A DNA stretch of 22,219 nt from Oscillospiraceae bacterium (GCA_017405545.1 JAFRAF010000029.1:1-22219), one strand, 5' to 3'; shown: positions 7,036 to 16,116, numbered from the stretch's first letter. Numbers and translations are program-made. Notes: generated by a model not told the origin, from the sequence alone.

Positions 7036-8285
7036 CTATATATATCTGCTGCGCCGCAATAGTGCTCTGCCTCTGCGGCTCCGCCTTCTTCTCTGCCTCG
7101 GAGATGGCCTATTCCTCGGCGAACCGTCTCCGCCTTGAAAACAGCGCGGAGTCCGGCTCAAAAGCGGCAAAAAGGGCCCTGTATATCTGTGACAAATACG
7201 ACGACGCCCTGTCGGCCATACTTATCGGCAACAATCTTGTGAACATCGCCTCATCGTCTCTGGCCTCCGTCGTAGCCATACTGCTGGCGGGCGAAGGCTA
7301 CGCGGCCCTTGCCACGGTGCTCATCACCGTTTTGGTCATCATATTCGGCGAGACCATGCCCAAGATAGTGGCGAAGAAAAATGCCAACCGGGTTGCCATG
7401 ATGTTCTCCGGCGTCATACGCTTTCTGATGATCATTCTCACGCCTGTCATATTCATCGTGGTGCTCATCGTGCGCTTCGCGACCATGTTCATGAAGGGGG
7501 AGGAGGAGGACAGCGCCGCAGACGAGCTGGTGTCAATCATCGAGACCGTTGAGAACGAGGGCGTCATAGACAAAGAGCAGTCCGAGCTGCTGCAGAACGC
7601 CGTGGAATTCCCGGAGATATCCGCCAGTGAAGTCATGACCACCCGCGTCGACATGGCGGCAATAGACATAGACGACGACTGGGACGACATCGTTGCCCTG
7701 ATTTCGGAGTGTGAGTACTCACGCATTCCCGTGTACGAGGACAGCGTTGACAACGTCATCGGCATACTACATGTGAACCGCTTCTACAAGGCCCTTGTGG
7801 ACAATGACCGGGTGGACATCAGGTCTATGCTCCTGCCCCCCTGCTTTGTTTACAAGGCCATGAAACTGCCCTCCGTGCTTTCCGTGCTGAGAAAGAGCAA
7901 GGTCCATCTTGCCATCGTCACCGATGAATACGGCGGCTGTATGGGCTGCATCACTATAGAGGACGTACTGGAGCAGATAGTTGGGGAGATATGGGACGAG
8001 AGCGATGAGATAGAAAATGAAATCGTCCAGCTCTCCGAGAACGAATATGAGCTGGACGGGGACCTGAGCATAAACGATTTTCTGGACCTGGTGGGCAGGG
8101 ACGAGGACGATATGGAGATTGAGAGCGCCACCGTGGGCGGCTGGGCCACCGAGGCCCTGGGCCACTACCCGTCAGAGGGCGAACAGTTCCGGTCCGACAA
8201 CCTCACCCTCACCGTGACGGAGGTGGACGGCCTGCGTGTGGAAAAGGTCATCGTCCACGTCGCACCCGAGGAGCCCGAGCAGTAA
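7032..8285 (+). CDS. CNNM/CBS-pair/CorC_HlyC membrane protein (Mg2+ export type)
   Basis: A 417-residue full-length relative of the preceding protein, similar in architecture to CorB/MpfA-type Mg2+ exporters. The CNNM domain covers about 1-155 (hydrophobic start, FSASEMAYSSANRLRL, ILIGNNLVNIASSSLAS, IFGETMPKIVAKKNANR). The acidic linker GEEEDSAADELVSIIETVENEGVID leads into CBS1 (about 197-255, EVMTTRVDMAAI, YSRIPVYEDSVDNVIGILH) and CBS2 (about 262-320, ending CITIEDVLEQIVGEIWDE). The C-terminal CorC_HlyC domain spans about 333-412. In the family the CBS pair binds nucleotides and gates ion movement. The ATGA overlap with the shorter paralogue indicates an operon born by tandem duplication. 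The transported ion is an inference from family members. Confidence 0.93.
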   Translation: MTIYICCAAIVLCLCGSAFFSASEMAYSSANRLRLENSAESGSKAAKRALYICDKYDDALSAILIGNNLVNIASSSLASVVAILLAGEGYAALATVLITVLVIIFGETMPKIVAKKNANRVAMMFSGVIRFLMIILTPVIFIVVLIVRFATMFMKGEEEDSAADELVSIIETVENEGVIDKEQSELLQNAVEFPEISASEVMTTRVDMAAIDIDDDWDDIVALISECEYSRIPVYEDSVDNVIGILHVNRFYKALVDNDRVDIRSMLLPPCFVYKAMKLPSVLSVLRKSKVHLAIVTDEYGGCMGCITIEDVLEQIVGEIWDESDEIENEIVQLSENEYELDGDLSINDFLDLVGRDEDDMEIESATVGGWATEALGHYPSEGEQFRSDNLTLTVTEVDGLRVEKVIVHVAPEEPEQ

Positions 8286-8346
8286 ACGCCGCACATAATT
8301 TAGGACGAGTCAAAGCCTCATCCACCGTGTACGGGCCATCGTGGAT

Positions 8347-8376
8347 TTGGAAAAGACGCAGAGCGCACTGCATAAT
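8347..8376 (+). promoter_or_regulatory. Possible promoter of the VTT gene
   Basis: TTGGAA (8347-8352) and CATAAT (8371-8376) are separated by 18 nt in the 150-nt gap after the CNNM operon. It is a moderate match. The transcript would start about 20 nt before the SD-hiding hairpin. No clear terminator separates this gene from the CNNM pair, so read-through is also possible. Confidence 0.4.
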
Positions 8377-8401
8377 TTTCTCAGGTACAACAGAGAGATG
8401 A

Positions 8402-8421
8402 CCTCTCCGTGCGTGGAGAGG
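8402..8421 (+). promoter_or_regulatory. Hairpin that hides the VTT ribosome binding site
   Basis: CCTCTCC (8402-8408) pairs perfectly with GGAGAGG (8415-8421) over the 6-nt loop GTGCGT. GGAGAGG is the only Shine-Dalgarno-like sequence ahead of the VTT gene, and a possible GTG start lies in the loop. Confidence 0.5.
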
Positions 8422-8435
8422 GAAACAATGCGAAA

Positions 8436-9188
8436 ATGAAAAAAAATGAAAACCTGACACAAAAACAGCGGCGGCTGCTTGCAGGTCTTGCCATTGCCGC
8501 CTTTGTCATCAGAACGGTGCTGCTTATATGTTTTGTGGGCATACCCATAGTACGCTTCGCCTCTGAGCCCGGCAAATTTCGGGCCTGGGTTAATTATCAC
8601 GGCTTTGTCGGCAGACTGGCCTATATGGGAATGGTCTTCATACAGGTGCTGGCCGCTGTCATACCCGGCGAGCCCCTTGAGATAGTGGGGGGCTACGCCT
8701 TCGGGGCTTTCGAGGGCACGCTGCTGTGCCTTATCGCCTCCACCATCGGCAGTATAGCCGTGTTTTTCCTGGTGCGGCATTTCGGATACTGGCTGGTTGA
8801 GGTATTCTTTTCAAAGGAAAAGATTCAGAGCCTGCGCTTTTTAAAGAGCTCGCCAAAGCGCGATTTCCTGTTTATGATCATATTCATGCTGCCCGGCACG
8901 CCCAAGGATCTTCTGTGCTACTTTGCCGGGCTGACTGATATACGTTTCGGCACCTGGCTGCTCATATGTTCCCTGGGCCGCATCCCGTCCATTGTCAGCT
9001 CCGCTGTGGGAGGCAATGCGTTGGGCACGGAGAGCTATGTTATGGCGGTGGTGGTTTTCGTCGTCACTCTCCTTGTCAGCGCCGGGGGCATGATGCTGTA
9101 TAACCGCATATGCAATAAGCGCAGCGTGGAGAGCGGCGGGGAAGAGGGCGAGTCCGACAGCGCACCCGACACGCAGGAGAACGGATAG
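8436..9188 (+). CDS. VTT-domain (TVP38/TMEM64, DedA-like) membrane protein
   Basis: A multi-pass membrane protein of 250 residues with the VTT/SNARE-associated domain shared by DedA and TVP38 proteins, which act in lipid scrambling and undecaprenyl-phosphate recycling. It has an N-terminal helix (about 14-37). The signature IPGEPLEIVGGYAFGAFEGT (about 79-98) is followed by helices, then MLPGTPKDLLCYFAGLTDI with the conserved Gly/Pro/Asp loop and SLGRIPSIVSSAVGG. The tail is hydrophilic and acidic (GGEEGESDSAPDTQ). The frame opens at a GTG (8409) inside the leader hairpin. I prefer ATG 8436, although its spacing to GGAGAGG is long (14 nt). The IS element begins 17 nt after the stop. The exact lipid substrate is unknown. 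Confidence 0.9.
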   Translation: MKKNENLTQKQRRLLAGLAIAAFVIRTVLLICFVGIPIVRFASEPGKFRAWVNYHGFVGRLAYMGMVFIQVLAAVIPGEPLEIVGGYAFGAFEGTLLCLIASTIGSIAVFFLVRHFGYWLVEVFFSKEKIQSLRFLKSSPKRDFLFMIIFMLPGTPKDLLCYFAGLTDIRFGTWLLICSLGRIPSIVSSAVGGNALGTESYVMAVVVFVVTLLVSAGGMMLYNRICNKRSVESGGEEGESDSAPDTQENG

Positions 9189-9204
9189 TGACAATTATTG
9201 AAAA

Positions 9205-9220
9205 GGGCCCGTTGCAAAAC
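9205..9220 (+). repeat. Left terminal inverted repeat of the IS
   Basis: GGGCCCGTTGCAAAAC matches the reverse complement of the right end at 13 of 16 positions. Confidence 0.68.
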
Positions 9221-9230
9221 AAGGCCGATA

Positions 9231-9280
9231 AAAGGAAGAGCCAGCTGGCCCCGAAAAGGGGTTGGCTGGCTCAATCCTTT
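9231..9280 (+). promoter_or_regulatory. Long hairpin just upstream of the transposase start
   Basis: AAAGGA (9231-9236) pairs with TCCTTT (9275-9280). After a small internal loop, GAGCCAGCTGGCCCC pairs with the following GGGGTTGGCTGGCTC using G-U wobbles, over an AAAA-type loop. This makes about 21 pairs in all. Because it lies inside the IS and ends 16 nt before the start codon, it may block read-through transcripts from making transposase. With no T-tract right behind it, it is a poor intrinsic terminator. Confidence 0.55.
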
Positions 9281-9296
9281 GCGTTAAAATTGAGTT

Positions 9297-10853
9297 GTGA
9301 AGCGCAATTCTAAACCGCAAGACCAGTTTAAAGTATACGAGCGGAATGGTCAACTGGTTTTTGCGCTGGACAATGAAATGATGTTACCGGAGAACGTACC
9401 CGTCCGGCTGGTCAGCGCACAGCTTGAGGAACTGGACTACAGGAAACTGTACGAAGCGTATTCGCCCTTTGGGCGGAAATCGGCGGCCGATCCACGGGTG
9501 ATGTTCAAGGTAATGGTCTACGGCTACCTGTGCCAGATCTATTCCAGCCGGAAACTGGAGGAGGCGTGCCGGTATCGGATCGACTTTCTCTGGCTGCTGG
9601 AGGGAGAGCACATTCCGGATCACGCGACCTTCGCCAGATTTCGGACGGGACGGAGTGCCGAGGCTGTAGAGGACCTGTTTTACCAGTACGTCCGCTTGCT
9701 GCAAGAACAGGGGGAGACCGATCACGAGACCGTGTTTATCGATGGCACCAAGCTGGAGAGCACAGCGGGACGGTACACATTCGTGTGGCGTAAGTCTGTG
9801 GAAAAGCAGCTGGCCAAGGTCAAGAAGCAGGTGGAAGCTGCTCTCTCTGTCCACACGCTGCCGGAACTGGAACAGCACCTGGAACAGGCGGCGGAAGAGC
9901 TTGCCTTCGTTCATGGCAAAGGCAAGCGCAAGAGCGAGGAGCAAAAGGCCTGGGAGAGACTGGATGCTCTGCGCCGTCGCTGGCAGAATTATGAAACGCA
10001 GTTGTCGATCATGGGCAAGGGGCGCAACAGCTATTCTAAAACTGACCCGGACGCGACCTTCATGCGGATGAAGGACGACCACATGAGAAACGGACAGCTC
10101 AAGCCGGGTTACAACGTCCAGATTGCGGTCAACAGTGAGTACATCACAGGCGTCGATGTGTTTTCCAACCGCACGGACTCCGGCACCATGGTCCCGTTTC
10201 TCAAGACCTTGCAGCGGGAGCATGGGGAAAAGTATGCTTCTGTGACGGCAGACGCCGGATATGAGCGTCTGGGGAATTATCTGTTCCTTCGATCCAACGG
10301 GCAGCTGAGCTTCATCAAACCCGCCAATCATGAGCAGAAAAAGCAGAGGAAGTTCAGGAAACAGATCGGCCGCGTGGAGAACATGGCATATAGTGCTGAC
10401 GAGGCCTGCTTCACCTGTGCCCATGGCCGCAGATTGCCTCTTTACAGGGAATGCACCGAGCTTCAGGACGGGCACTTCGTAACGACCGCCTGGTATCGCT
10501 GTGAGGATTGCAGGGGCTGTCCCCTCCGAGCACAATGCTGCCAGGCAAAGAACCGGGAACAGCCCAAGGTTCTGCGGATAAACAGAACATTTCAAGAATT
10601 GCGGAACGATTCTCTCAATAACATTTCCACAGAACGGGGCATATATCTGAGATTGTGTCGTTCTATTCAGGTTGAGGAGGCATTCGGCCTGTTGAAAACC
10701 GATTTCGGATTCCGTAGATTTTTGACCAGAGGAAATGCAAAGGTTCGGGCAGAACTATTCTTTCTGGCTTTGGCCTTTGACTTGAAGAAGCTGTGGATGA
10801 AGCGGGAAAACGGCAGACTGCAAACCCATCTTTCCCGGCTTAAGACAACTTAG
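9297..10853 (+). CDS. IS1182-family transposase
   Basis: A full-length DDE transposase of 518 residues. The N-terminal DUF772-like region (about 40-125) contains the motif DPRVMFKVMVYGYLCQIYSSRKLEEA and HIPDHATFARFR. The catalytic triad appears to be Asp149 (VFIDGTKLES), Asp319 (VTADAGYE) and Glu461 (QVEEAFGLLKTD). A cysteine cluster at 402-415 (CEDCRGCPLRAQCC) is the zinc-ribbon-like insertion typical of this family. A basic, coiled-coil-prone segment (about 165-235) lies between the first two acidic residues. The start is a GTG at 9297 with poor ribosome binding, common for transposases that are kept low. No frameshift or internal stop is present. Confidence 0.94.
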   Translation: MKRNSKPQDQFKVYERNGQLVFALDNEMMLPENVPVRLVSAQLEELDYRKLYEAYSPFGRKSAADPRVMFKVMVYGYLCQIYSSRKLEEACRYRIDFLWLLEGEHIPDHATFARFRTGRSAEAVEDLFYQYVRLLQEQGETDHETVFIDGTKLESTAGRYTFVWRKSVEKQLAKVKKQVEAALSVHTLPELEQHLEQAAEELAFVHGKGKRKSEEQKAWERLDALRRRWQNYETQLSIMGKGRNSYSKTDPDATFMRMKDDHMRNGQLKPGYNVQIAVNSEYITGVDVFSNRTDSGTMVPFLKTLQREHGEKYASVTADAGYERLGNYLFLRSNGQLSFIKPANHEQKKQRKFRKQIGRVENMAYSADEACFTCAHGRRLPLYRECTELQDGHFVTTAWYRCEDCRGCPLRAQCCQAKNREQPKVLRINRTFQELRNDSLNNISTERGIYLRLCRSIQVEEAFGLLKTDFGFRRFLTRGNAKVRAELFFLALAFDLKKLWMKRENGRLQTHLSRLKTT

Positions 10854-10997
10854 TTGGGAAAACTGAATACATCTCTTGTGTGGCACCGAAAAAACCTTCG
10901 GGGCTGGTTTTGTTGTTGCTTCCTTTATGGTCGAATTGCCTAATTCCACTTCTTTTGTCCCCCTGAAACCAAAAGTAGGCCTGCCGCGGAACTTTAC

Positions 10998-11013
10998 ATT
11001 CTGCAACAGGCCC
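10998..11013 (-). repeat. Right terminal inverted repeat of the IS
   Basis: On the minus strand this reads GGGCCTGTTGCAGAAT, mirroring the left end with few mismatches. It marks the right boundary 160 nt after the transposase stop. Confidence 0.68.
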
Positions 11014-11046
11014 ATTCTCACGCGTCATACTGTCCGAAAACAGAGG

Positions 11047-11076
11047 AACAGCGGGAGCCTGACAACTCCCGCTGTT
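11047..11076. repeat. 11-bp hairpin just beyond the IS
   Basis: AACAGCGGGAG and CTCCCGCTGTT form a perfect 11-bp stem with an 8-nt loop, 34 nt outside the right IS end. It is followed by AAAATAAA rather than T residues on the plus strand, and the minus-strand T-run is broken. It is therefore a weak terminator at best; it may be the old end signal of the VTT gene, now cut off by the IS. Confidence 0.55.
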
Positions 11077-11092
11077 AAAATAAAGAGGATAA

Positions 11093-11176
11093 ATGAAAAA
11101 ACTCCTGCTCCTTGCAAAAAATATAATAGCTGTGAATTGTTACACAAAAAAGCGCAAAATGTTTCAAAAGTATTAA
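11093..11176 (+). CDS. Possible 27-residue leader ORF upstream of noc
   Basis: A short ORF begins ATG AAA AAA CTC behind AAAGAGGAT at good spacing and ends TAA. The product is a basic peptide beginning MKKLLLLAKNIIAV and ending RKMFQKY. The stretch from 11014 to 11325 otherwise holds a hairpin, this ORF and a terminator-like stem-loop. The order small ORF, terminator, gene resembles an attenuation leader. Codon use gives no support either way, and no relative is known to me. It may simply be a chance ORF in AT-rich DNA. Confidence 0.22.
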   Translation: MKKLLLLAKNIIAVNCYTKKRKMFQKY

Positions 11177-11227
11177 ATACGGAAAAATATTTTCGTAATT
11201 GCTTAAACAAGATGTTAATATGGCGGC

Positions 11228-11267
11228 AAAAAGGCGGCGCGGGAACACTGATTCGCCTGTTTTTTTA
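11228..11267 (+). terminator. Terminator-like hairpin 60 nt before noc
   Basis: AAAAAGGCG pairs with CGCCTGTTTTTTT, giving a 5-bp GC-rich core (AGGCG/CGCCT) lengthened by A-T pairs, followed by seven T residues. It could insulate noc from transcription out of the IS or act as an attenuator. The GC stem is short, so efficiency is uncertain. Confidence 0.4.
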
Positions 11268-11325
11268 TTTGCGGCGGGTTATTATCCAAGGGAGAACACT
11301 GTATATACCGGGGGAGTCCTTACAA

Positions 11326-12174
11326 ATGCTGCTTACGAAAAGACACGGACTGTATGAGTCGTCACGGATAGTCTACATAAGGACGCTCGACATATCGCCG
11401 AATCCGGCCCAGCCCAGAAAGAGCTTCGACCCGGACAGCTTAAAGGAGCTGGCGGAGAGCATCAGCCGCTACGGTGTGCTTCAGCCCCTGAGCGTGCACA
11501 GAAACAGGGACGGCTACAGCTATACCCTGGTGGCGGGGGAACGCCGCCTGCGGGCGGCGAAGCAGGCTGGACTTGATGAGGTGCCCTGTGTGGTGCTGGA
11601 TGTGGATAGACGTGAGTCCGCTATTCTTGCTCTTATCGAGAACCTGCACAGGCGGGATCTGGACTTCATAGAGGAGGCCGAGGGCCTCAACAATCTGATA
11701 CAGGTCTGGGGCATGTCCCAGGACGAGGCGGCCCGTCGGGTGGGGCGCTCCCAGTCGGCGGTGGCCAACAAGCTGCGCATACTCAGACTGCCCGTGGACA
11801 TGCTCTGTACCATAAGAGAGGCGGGGCTCACCGAGAGGCACGCCCGGGCGCTGCTGCGCCTGCCTGATGAGCGGCGGGAACGTGCCTTGAGGCACATCAT
11901 AGATGAGGGACTTAACGTGGCCGGGACAGAGCGGTATATAGACGAGCTGCTGGCCGCGGGGGAAAAACGTGCAGAAAAGGGCGGGAAGAACTCCGGCAGG
12001 CGCATCTATGTACTCAGAGACGTGAGAGTGTTTTTAAACACCATAAACCGTGGCATGGACATCATGCGCAAATCCGGCATCCCGGCGGAGTGCGGGCGCA
12101 GCGAGACGGACACCGACATAGTGCTGACAATAAAGCTTCCGAAAAGGCCCGGACCGGCAAGTCGGGGGGATTAG
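11326..12174 (+). CDS. noc: ParB/Noc-family CTP-switch DNA-binding protein
   Basis: A 282-residue ParB-superfamily protein. The N-terminal ParB/sulfiredoxin-like CTPase domain (about 14-105) shows NPAQPRKSF, GVLQPLSV, the CTP-binding GERRLRAAK motif (71-79) and ENLHRRDLDFIEEA. A helix-turn-helix (about 130-155, SQDEAARRVGRSQSAVANKLRIL) recognises the centromere-like site. The C-terminal part is basic and may dimerise. In Firmicutes such stand-alone proteins are often Noc, which keeps division off the nucleoid; ParB proper usually sits beside parA, absent here. No NBS or parS site was found nearby. The frame is open far upstream through the IS tail, but ATG 11326 follows GGGGGAG at 9 nt and starts the conserved region. 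The name noc is a family-level guess. Confidence 0.86.
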   Translation: MLLTKRHGLYESSRIVYIRTLDISPNPAQPRKSFDPDSLKELAESISRYGVLQPLSVHRNRDGYSYTLVAGERRLRAAKQAGLDEVPCVVLDVDRRESAILALIENLHRRDLDFIEEAEGLNNLIQVWGMSQDEAARRVGRSQSAVANKLRILRLPVDMLCTIREAGLTERHARALLRLPDERRERALRHIIDEGLNVAGTERYIDELLAAGEKRAEKGGKNSGRRIYVLRDVRVFLNTINRGMDIMRKSGIPAECGRSETDTDIVLTIKLPKRPGPASRGD

Positions 12175-12185
12175 GACCCGCGGCC

Positions 12186-12215
12186 TTGTAAAGTCGGCCT
12201 CACATGTGTTAAAAT
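12186..12215 (+). promoter_or_regulatory. Promoter of the uracil-DNA glycosylase gene
   Basis: TTGTAA (12186-12191) and TAAAAT (12210-12215) are 18 nt apart in the short gap after noc. The predicted start is near 12222. An inverted repeat at 12198-12236 straddles the -10 box. Confidence 0.5.
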
Positions 12216-12236
12216 ATTTGAAAACGGCATGTGAGG
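12198..12236. promoter_or_regulatory. Inverted repeat around the UDG -10 box
   Basis: CCTCACATG (12198-12206) and CATGTGAGG (12228-12236) are perfect 9-bp arms, 21 nt apart. The left arm lies in the promoter spacer and the right arm runs into the ribosome binding site AGGAGG. It could be an operator, or an SD-hiding stem in transcripts coming from noc. It is not a LexA box. Confidence 0.5.
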
Positions 12237-12246
12237 AGGCGGGATT

Positions 12247-12810
12247 ATGGATTGGAAAGAGCTGGAGGAGCAGTGCCGTGAATGCATGGCCTGCCAACTG
12301 GGGGAGACGAGAACAAATCTCGTATTCGGCACGGGCAGCAGAACCGCTGACATAATGCTCGTGGGCGAGGGCCCGGGTGAGCAGGAGGACCTGCAGGGAG
12401 AGCCCTTTGTGGGCAGGGCCGGACAGCTCCTTGATGATATGCTTAAGATCATACGCCTTGACCGGGGGGAGAACGTATATATAGCGAATATCGTAAAGTG
12501 CCGCCCGCCCGGAAACCGGGATCCCCTCAGCGACGAGCAGTCCGCGTGTGTGGGCTGGCTGAGGGAGCAGTTCAAGCTTGTGCGGCCTAAGATAGTCGTG
12601 TGCCTGGGCAGGATAGCTGCCGGAGTTATCATAAAGCCGGACTTTAAAATAACAAGGGAACACGGACAGTGGTTTGAGAAAAACGGCGTGTGGTTTACCG
12701 CAATATACCACCCCTCGGCCCTGCTGAGAGATCCGGGCAAAAGGCCGGAGACCTTTGTTGATCTGAAGTCCATACAGAGAAAGGCGGTTGAGCTGGGTGC
12801 CCGTATTTGA
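12247..12810 (+). CDS. Family 4 uracil-DNA glycosylase (4Fe-4S)
   Basis: A 187-residue DNA-repair enzyme that removes uracil from DNA. Cysteines Cys10, Cys13, Cys16 (QCRECMAC) near the N-terminus, plus Cys85 (NIVKCRPPGNRDP) and Cys101 (QSACVGW), match the iron-sulfur cluster pattern of family 4 (UDGa) enzymes. The catalytic motif is GEGPGEQEDLQGEPFVGRAG (41-59) and the second motif HPSALLR (155-161). The length is normal. AGGAGG precedes the ATG at 7 nt. The downstream acetyltransferase gene overlaps its end, so both are probably translated together. Some relatives are annotated as phage SPO1 DNA polymerase-related proteins. Confidence 0.95.
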   Translation: MDWKELEEQCRECMACQLGETRTNLVFGTGSRTADIMLVGEGPGEQEDLQGEPFVGRAGQLLDDMLKIIRLDRGENVYIANIVKCRPPGNRDPLSDEQSACVGWLREQFKLVRPKIVVCLGRIAAGVIIKPDFKITREHGQWFEKNGVWFTAIYHPSALLRDPGKRPETFVDLKSIQRKAVELGARI

Positions 12811-13639
12811 AATCAGAACGGCGATGCCCGGTGACGTAGGCGCCCTGAAGGACATATGGCGGAGAGTATTCGGGGACCCGGATGAGTATATAGAGGCCTA
12901 CTTTGAAGACCTTTACGAAGAGGGACAGGCTGTGGCCGCTGTGTCCGGGGGTGAGATCGCGGGTTGCGCCTACGCCCTGCCCCTGGGCGAACTGGTCCGG
13001 GCCGACAGTTGTGAAAAATGCGGAGTGGGCTATGCCTTTGCCGTACTGCCCGAGTACAGAGGCCTGGGCATGGGCAGAGCCCTCACGGACAGGGTCATAG
13101 AGGAATTCAAAAAAAGGGGCTTCGGCGCAATATGCATTTATCCCGCGGAGAGGAGCCTGTTCGATTTTTACAGGCCCTCCGGCTTTCGGGAGTTTTTTTA
13201 TAAGTTGGAGTACAGCGTTAAAGCCGGGGAGCTGGCCCACATGTGCCCCCAGGGCCGCGCGGCGCAGGCGGACAGCGGCAAGTACGGCGCAGTCCGGGAG
13301 CGGCTGCTGTCAGGCCGCTGTCATATCAGATATGAGCCAAGCCGCATAAGACATCAAAGCCGCCTGTGCGAGATGTCCGGCGGGGGTCTGTATATCATCG
13401 ACTGCGGCGGCACCGAGGGCTGTGCGGCGGTGGAATGCTCCGGGGGACGCGCCTATGTGAAGGAGCTTATCATCCCGGAGGAGAATCGCGCCCGGGCGCT
13501 GGCGCTGCTGCATGAAAAACTCGGCGCGGGGGAGTATATAGTGCGTGCGCCGGGAAGGGGAGAGCCCTGCGCCATGCTGGTCATGCCCGATGCCGGGACA
13601 GCCGGGGACGAGCCCTGGTACGGGCTGCCCTATGACTGA
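12797..13639 (+). CDS. GNAT-family N-acetyltransferase with C-terminal extension
   Basis: A protein of about 280 residues. Its first half (about 5-150) is a GNAT acetyltransferase fold: FEIRTAMPGDVGALKDIW opens the domain, and AVLPEYRGLGMGRALTDRVIE is motif A with the acetyl-CoA-binding RGLGMG. SLFDFYRPSGF is the usual Y-x-x-x-GF end. The second half (about 155-280) is of unknown fold; Eis-like two-domain acetyltransferases are one parallel. The substrate cannot be told. It starts within the end of the uracil glycosylase gene. GTG 12797 is preferred (GGCGG 9 nt upstream) over TTG 12788, which would leave no room for a ribosome site. Confidence 0.83.
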   Translation: MPVFEIRTAMPGDVGALKDIWRRVFGDPDEYIEAYFEDLYEEGQAVAAVSGGEIAGCAYALPLGELVRADSCEKCGVGYAFAVLPEYRGLGMGRALTDRVIEEFKKRGFGAICIYPAERSLFDFYRPSGFREFFYKLEYSVKAGELAHMCPQGRAAQADSGKYGAVRERLLSGRCHIRYEPSRIRHQSRLCEMSGGGLYIIDCGGTEGCAAVECSGGRAYVKELIIPEENRARALALLHEKLGAGEYIVRAPGRGEPCAMLVMPDAGTAGDEPWYGLPYD

Positions 13640-13653
13640 GCCGGAGGGCGGTT

Positions 13654-13689
13654 CACGGGGCCCGGAAAAGCGTGCGGGCCACGTGTTTT
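13654..13689 (+). terminator. Terminator after the UDG-GNAT operon
   Basis: GGCCCG (13659-13664) pairs with CGGGCC (13675-13680). The stem extends by CACG/CGTG after a single mismatch, then TTTT follows. The AT-rich stretch 13690-13863 behind it shows no gene or other clear signal. Confidence 0.65.
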
Positions 13690-13863
13690 CGCGGGATGTG
13701 TCTCGACTCTGTTTTGGCGGCTTATTATTCAGAAAAGCGAGCTGGAAGGACTTTTTTGTAATTAAATTGTAATTTTCCGCAGAAAATAAGTCAAATAGAA
13801 GTTGAAGTGAGCAAAAAAGCAGGGCAAAACTTCAAAATTTGTTAAAAAATAAGGAAATAAATC

Positions 13864-13892
13864 TTGCCAAATTGTGAATAAAGCGTTATTAT
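13864..13892 (+). promoter_or_regulatory. Promoter of the membrane pyrophosphatase gene
   Basis: TTGCCA (13864-13869) and TATTAT (13887-13892) are separated by exactly 17 nt. The predicted start, near 13899, is right at the base of the hairpin at 13901-13927. Confidence 0.68.
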
Positions 13893-13900
13893 TAATCAGT

Positions 13901-13927
13901 GAGTCATCGCCCGATAGCCGATGACTC
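13901..13927 (+). promoter_or_regulatory. 5'-terminal hairpin of the pyrophosphatase mRNA
   Basis: GAGTCATCG and CGATGACTC form a perfect 9-bp stem with a 9-nt loop. If the promoter assignment is right, the stem lies at the very 5' end of the mRNA, where such structures protect transcripts from decay. An in-frame ATG at 13921 is buried in its right arm, which argues against that start. Confidence 0.58.
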
Positions 13928-13965
13928 AAAAAGTCAAAATTGTCAAAAAGGAGTTGTGTCTGGTT

Positions 13966-16071
<2,106 letters not shown>

Positions 16072-16116
16072 TAAGGGACAGAGACGGCCCGGATATACGG
16101 GAAAAACAGAATCATC

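Larger units (their letters stand above)
9205..11013 (+). mobile_element. IS1182-family insertion sequence, apparently complete (about 1.8 kb)
   Basis: The element carries one full-length transposase and is bounded by imperfect terminal inverted repeats. The left end reads GGGCCCGTTGCAAAAC (9205-9220) and the right end, on the opposite strand, GGGCCTGTTGCAGAAT. The GGGCC-GTTGCA core is typical of IS1182 relatives. Flanking bases are TTGAAAA on the left and ATTCTCA on the right, so no clear target duplication is visible. The exact tips may be off by a few bases. It lies between the VTT gene and noc and disrupts no visible coding sequence. The ends and the intact transposase suggest recent activity. 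Confidence 0.8.

Noticed and set aside
9384..10595. A 403-codon minus-strand ORF opposite the transposase
   Set aside because: No recognisable motif, and it lies wholly antisense to the well-conserved transposase.
10876..11325. A 150-residue N-terminal extension of the ParB/Noc protein reaching into the IS
   Set aside because: It reads through the IS end and AT-rich leader with no family similarity; GGGGGAG and ATG 11326 give the normal start.
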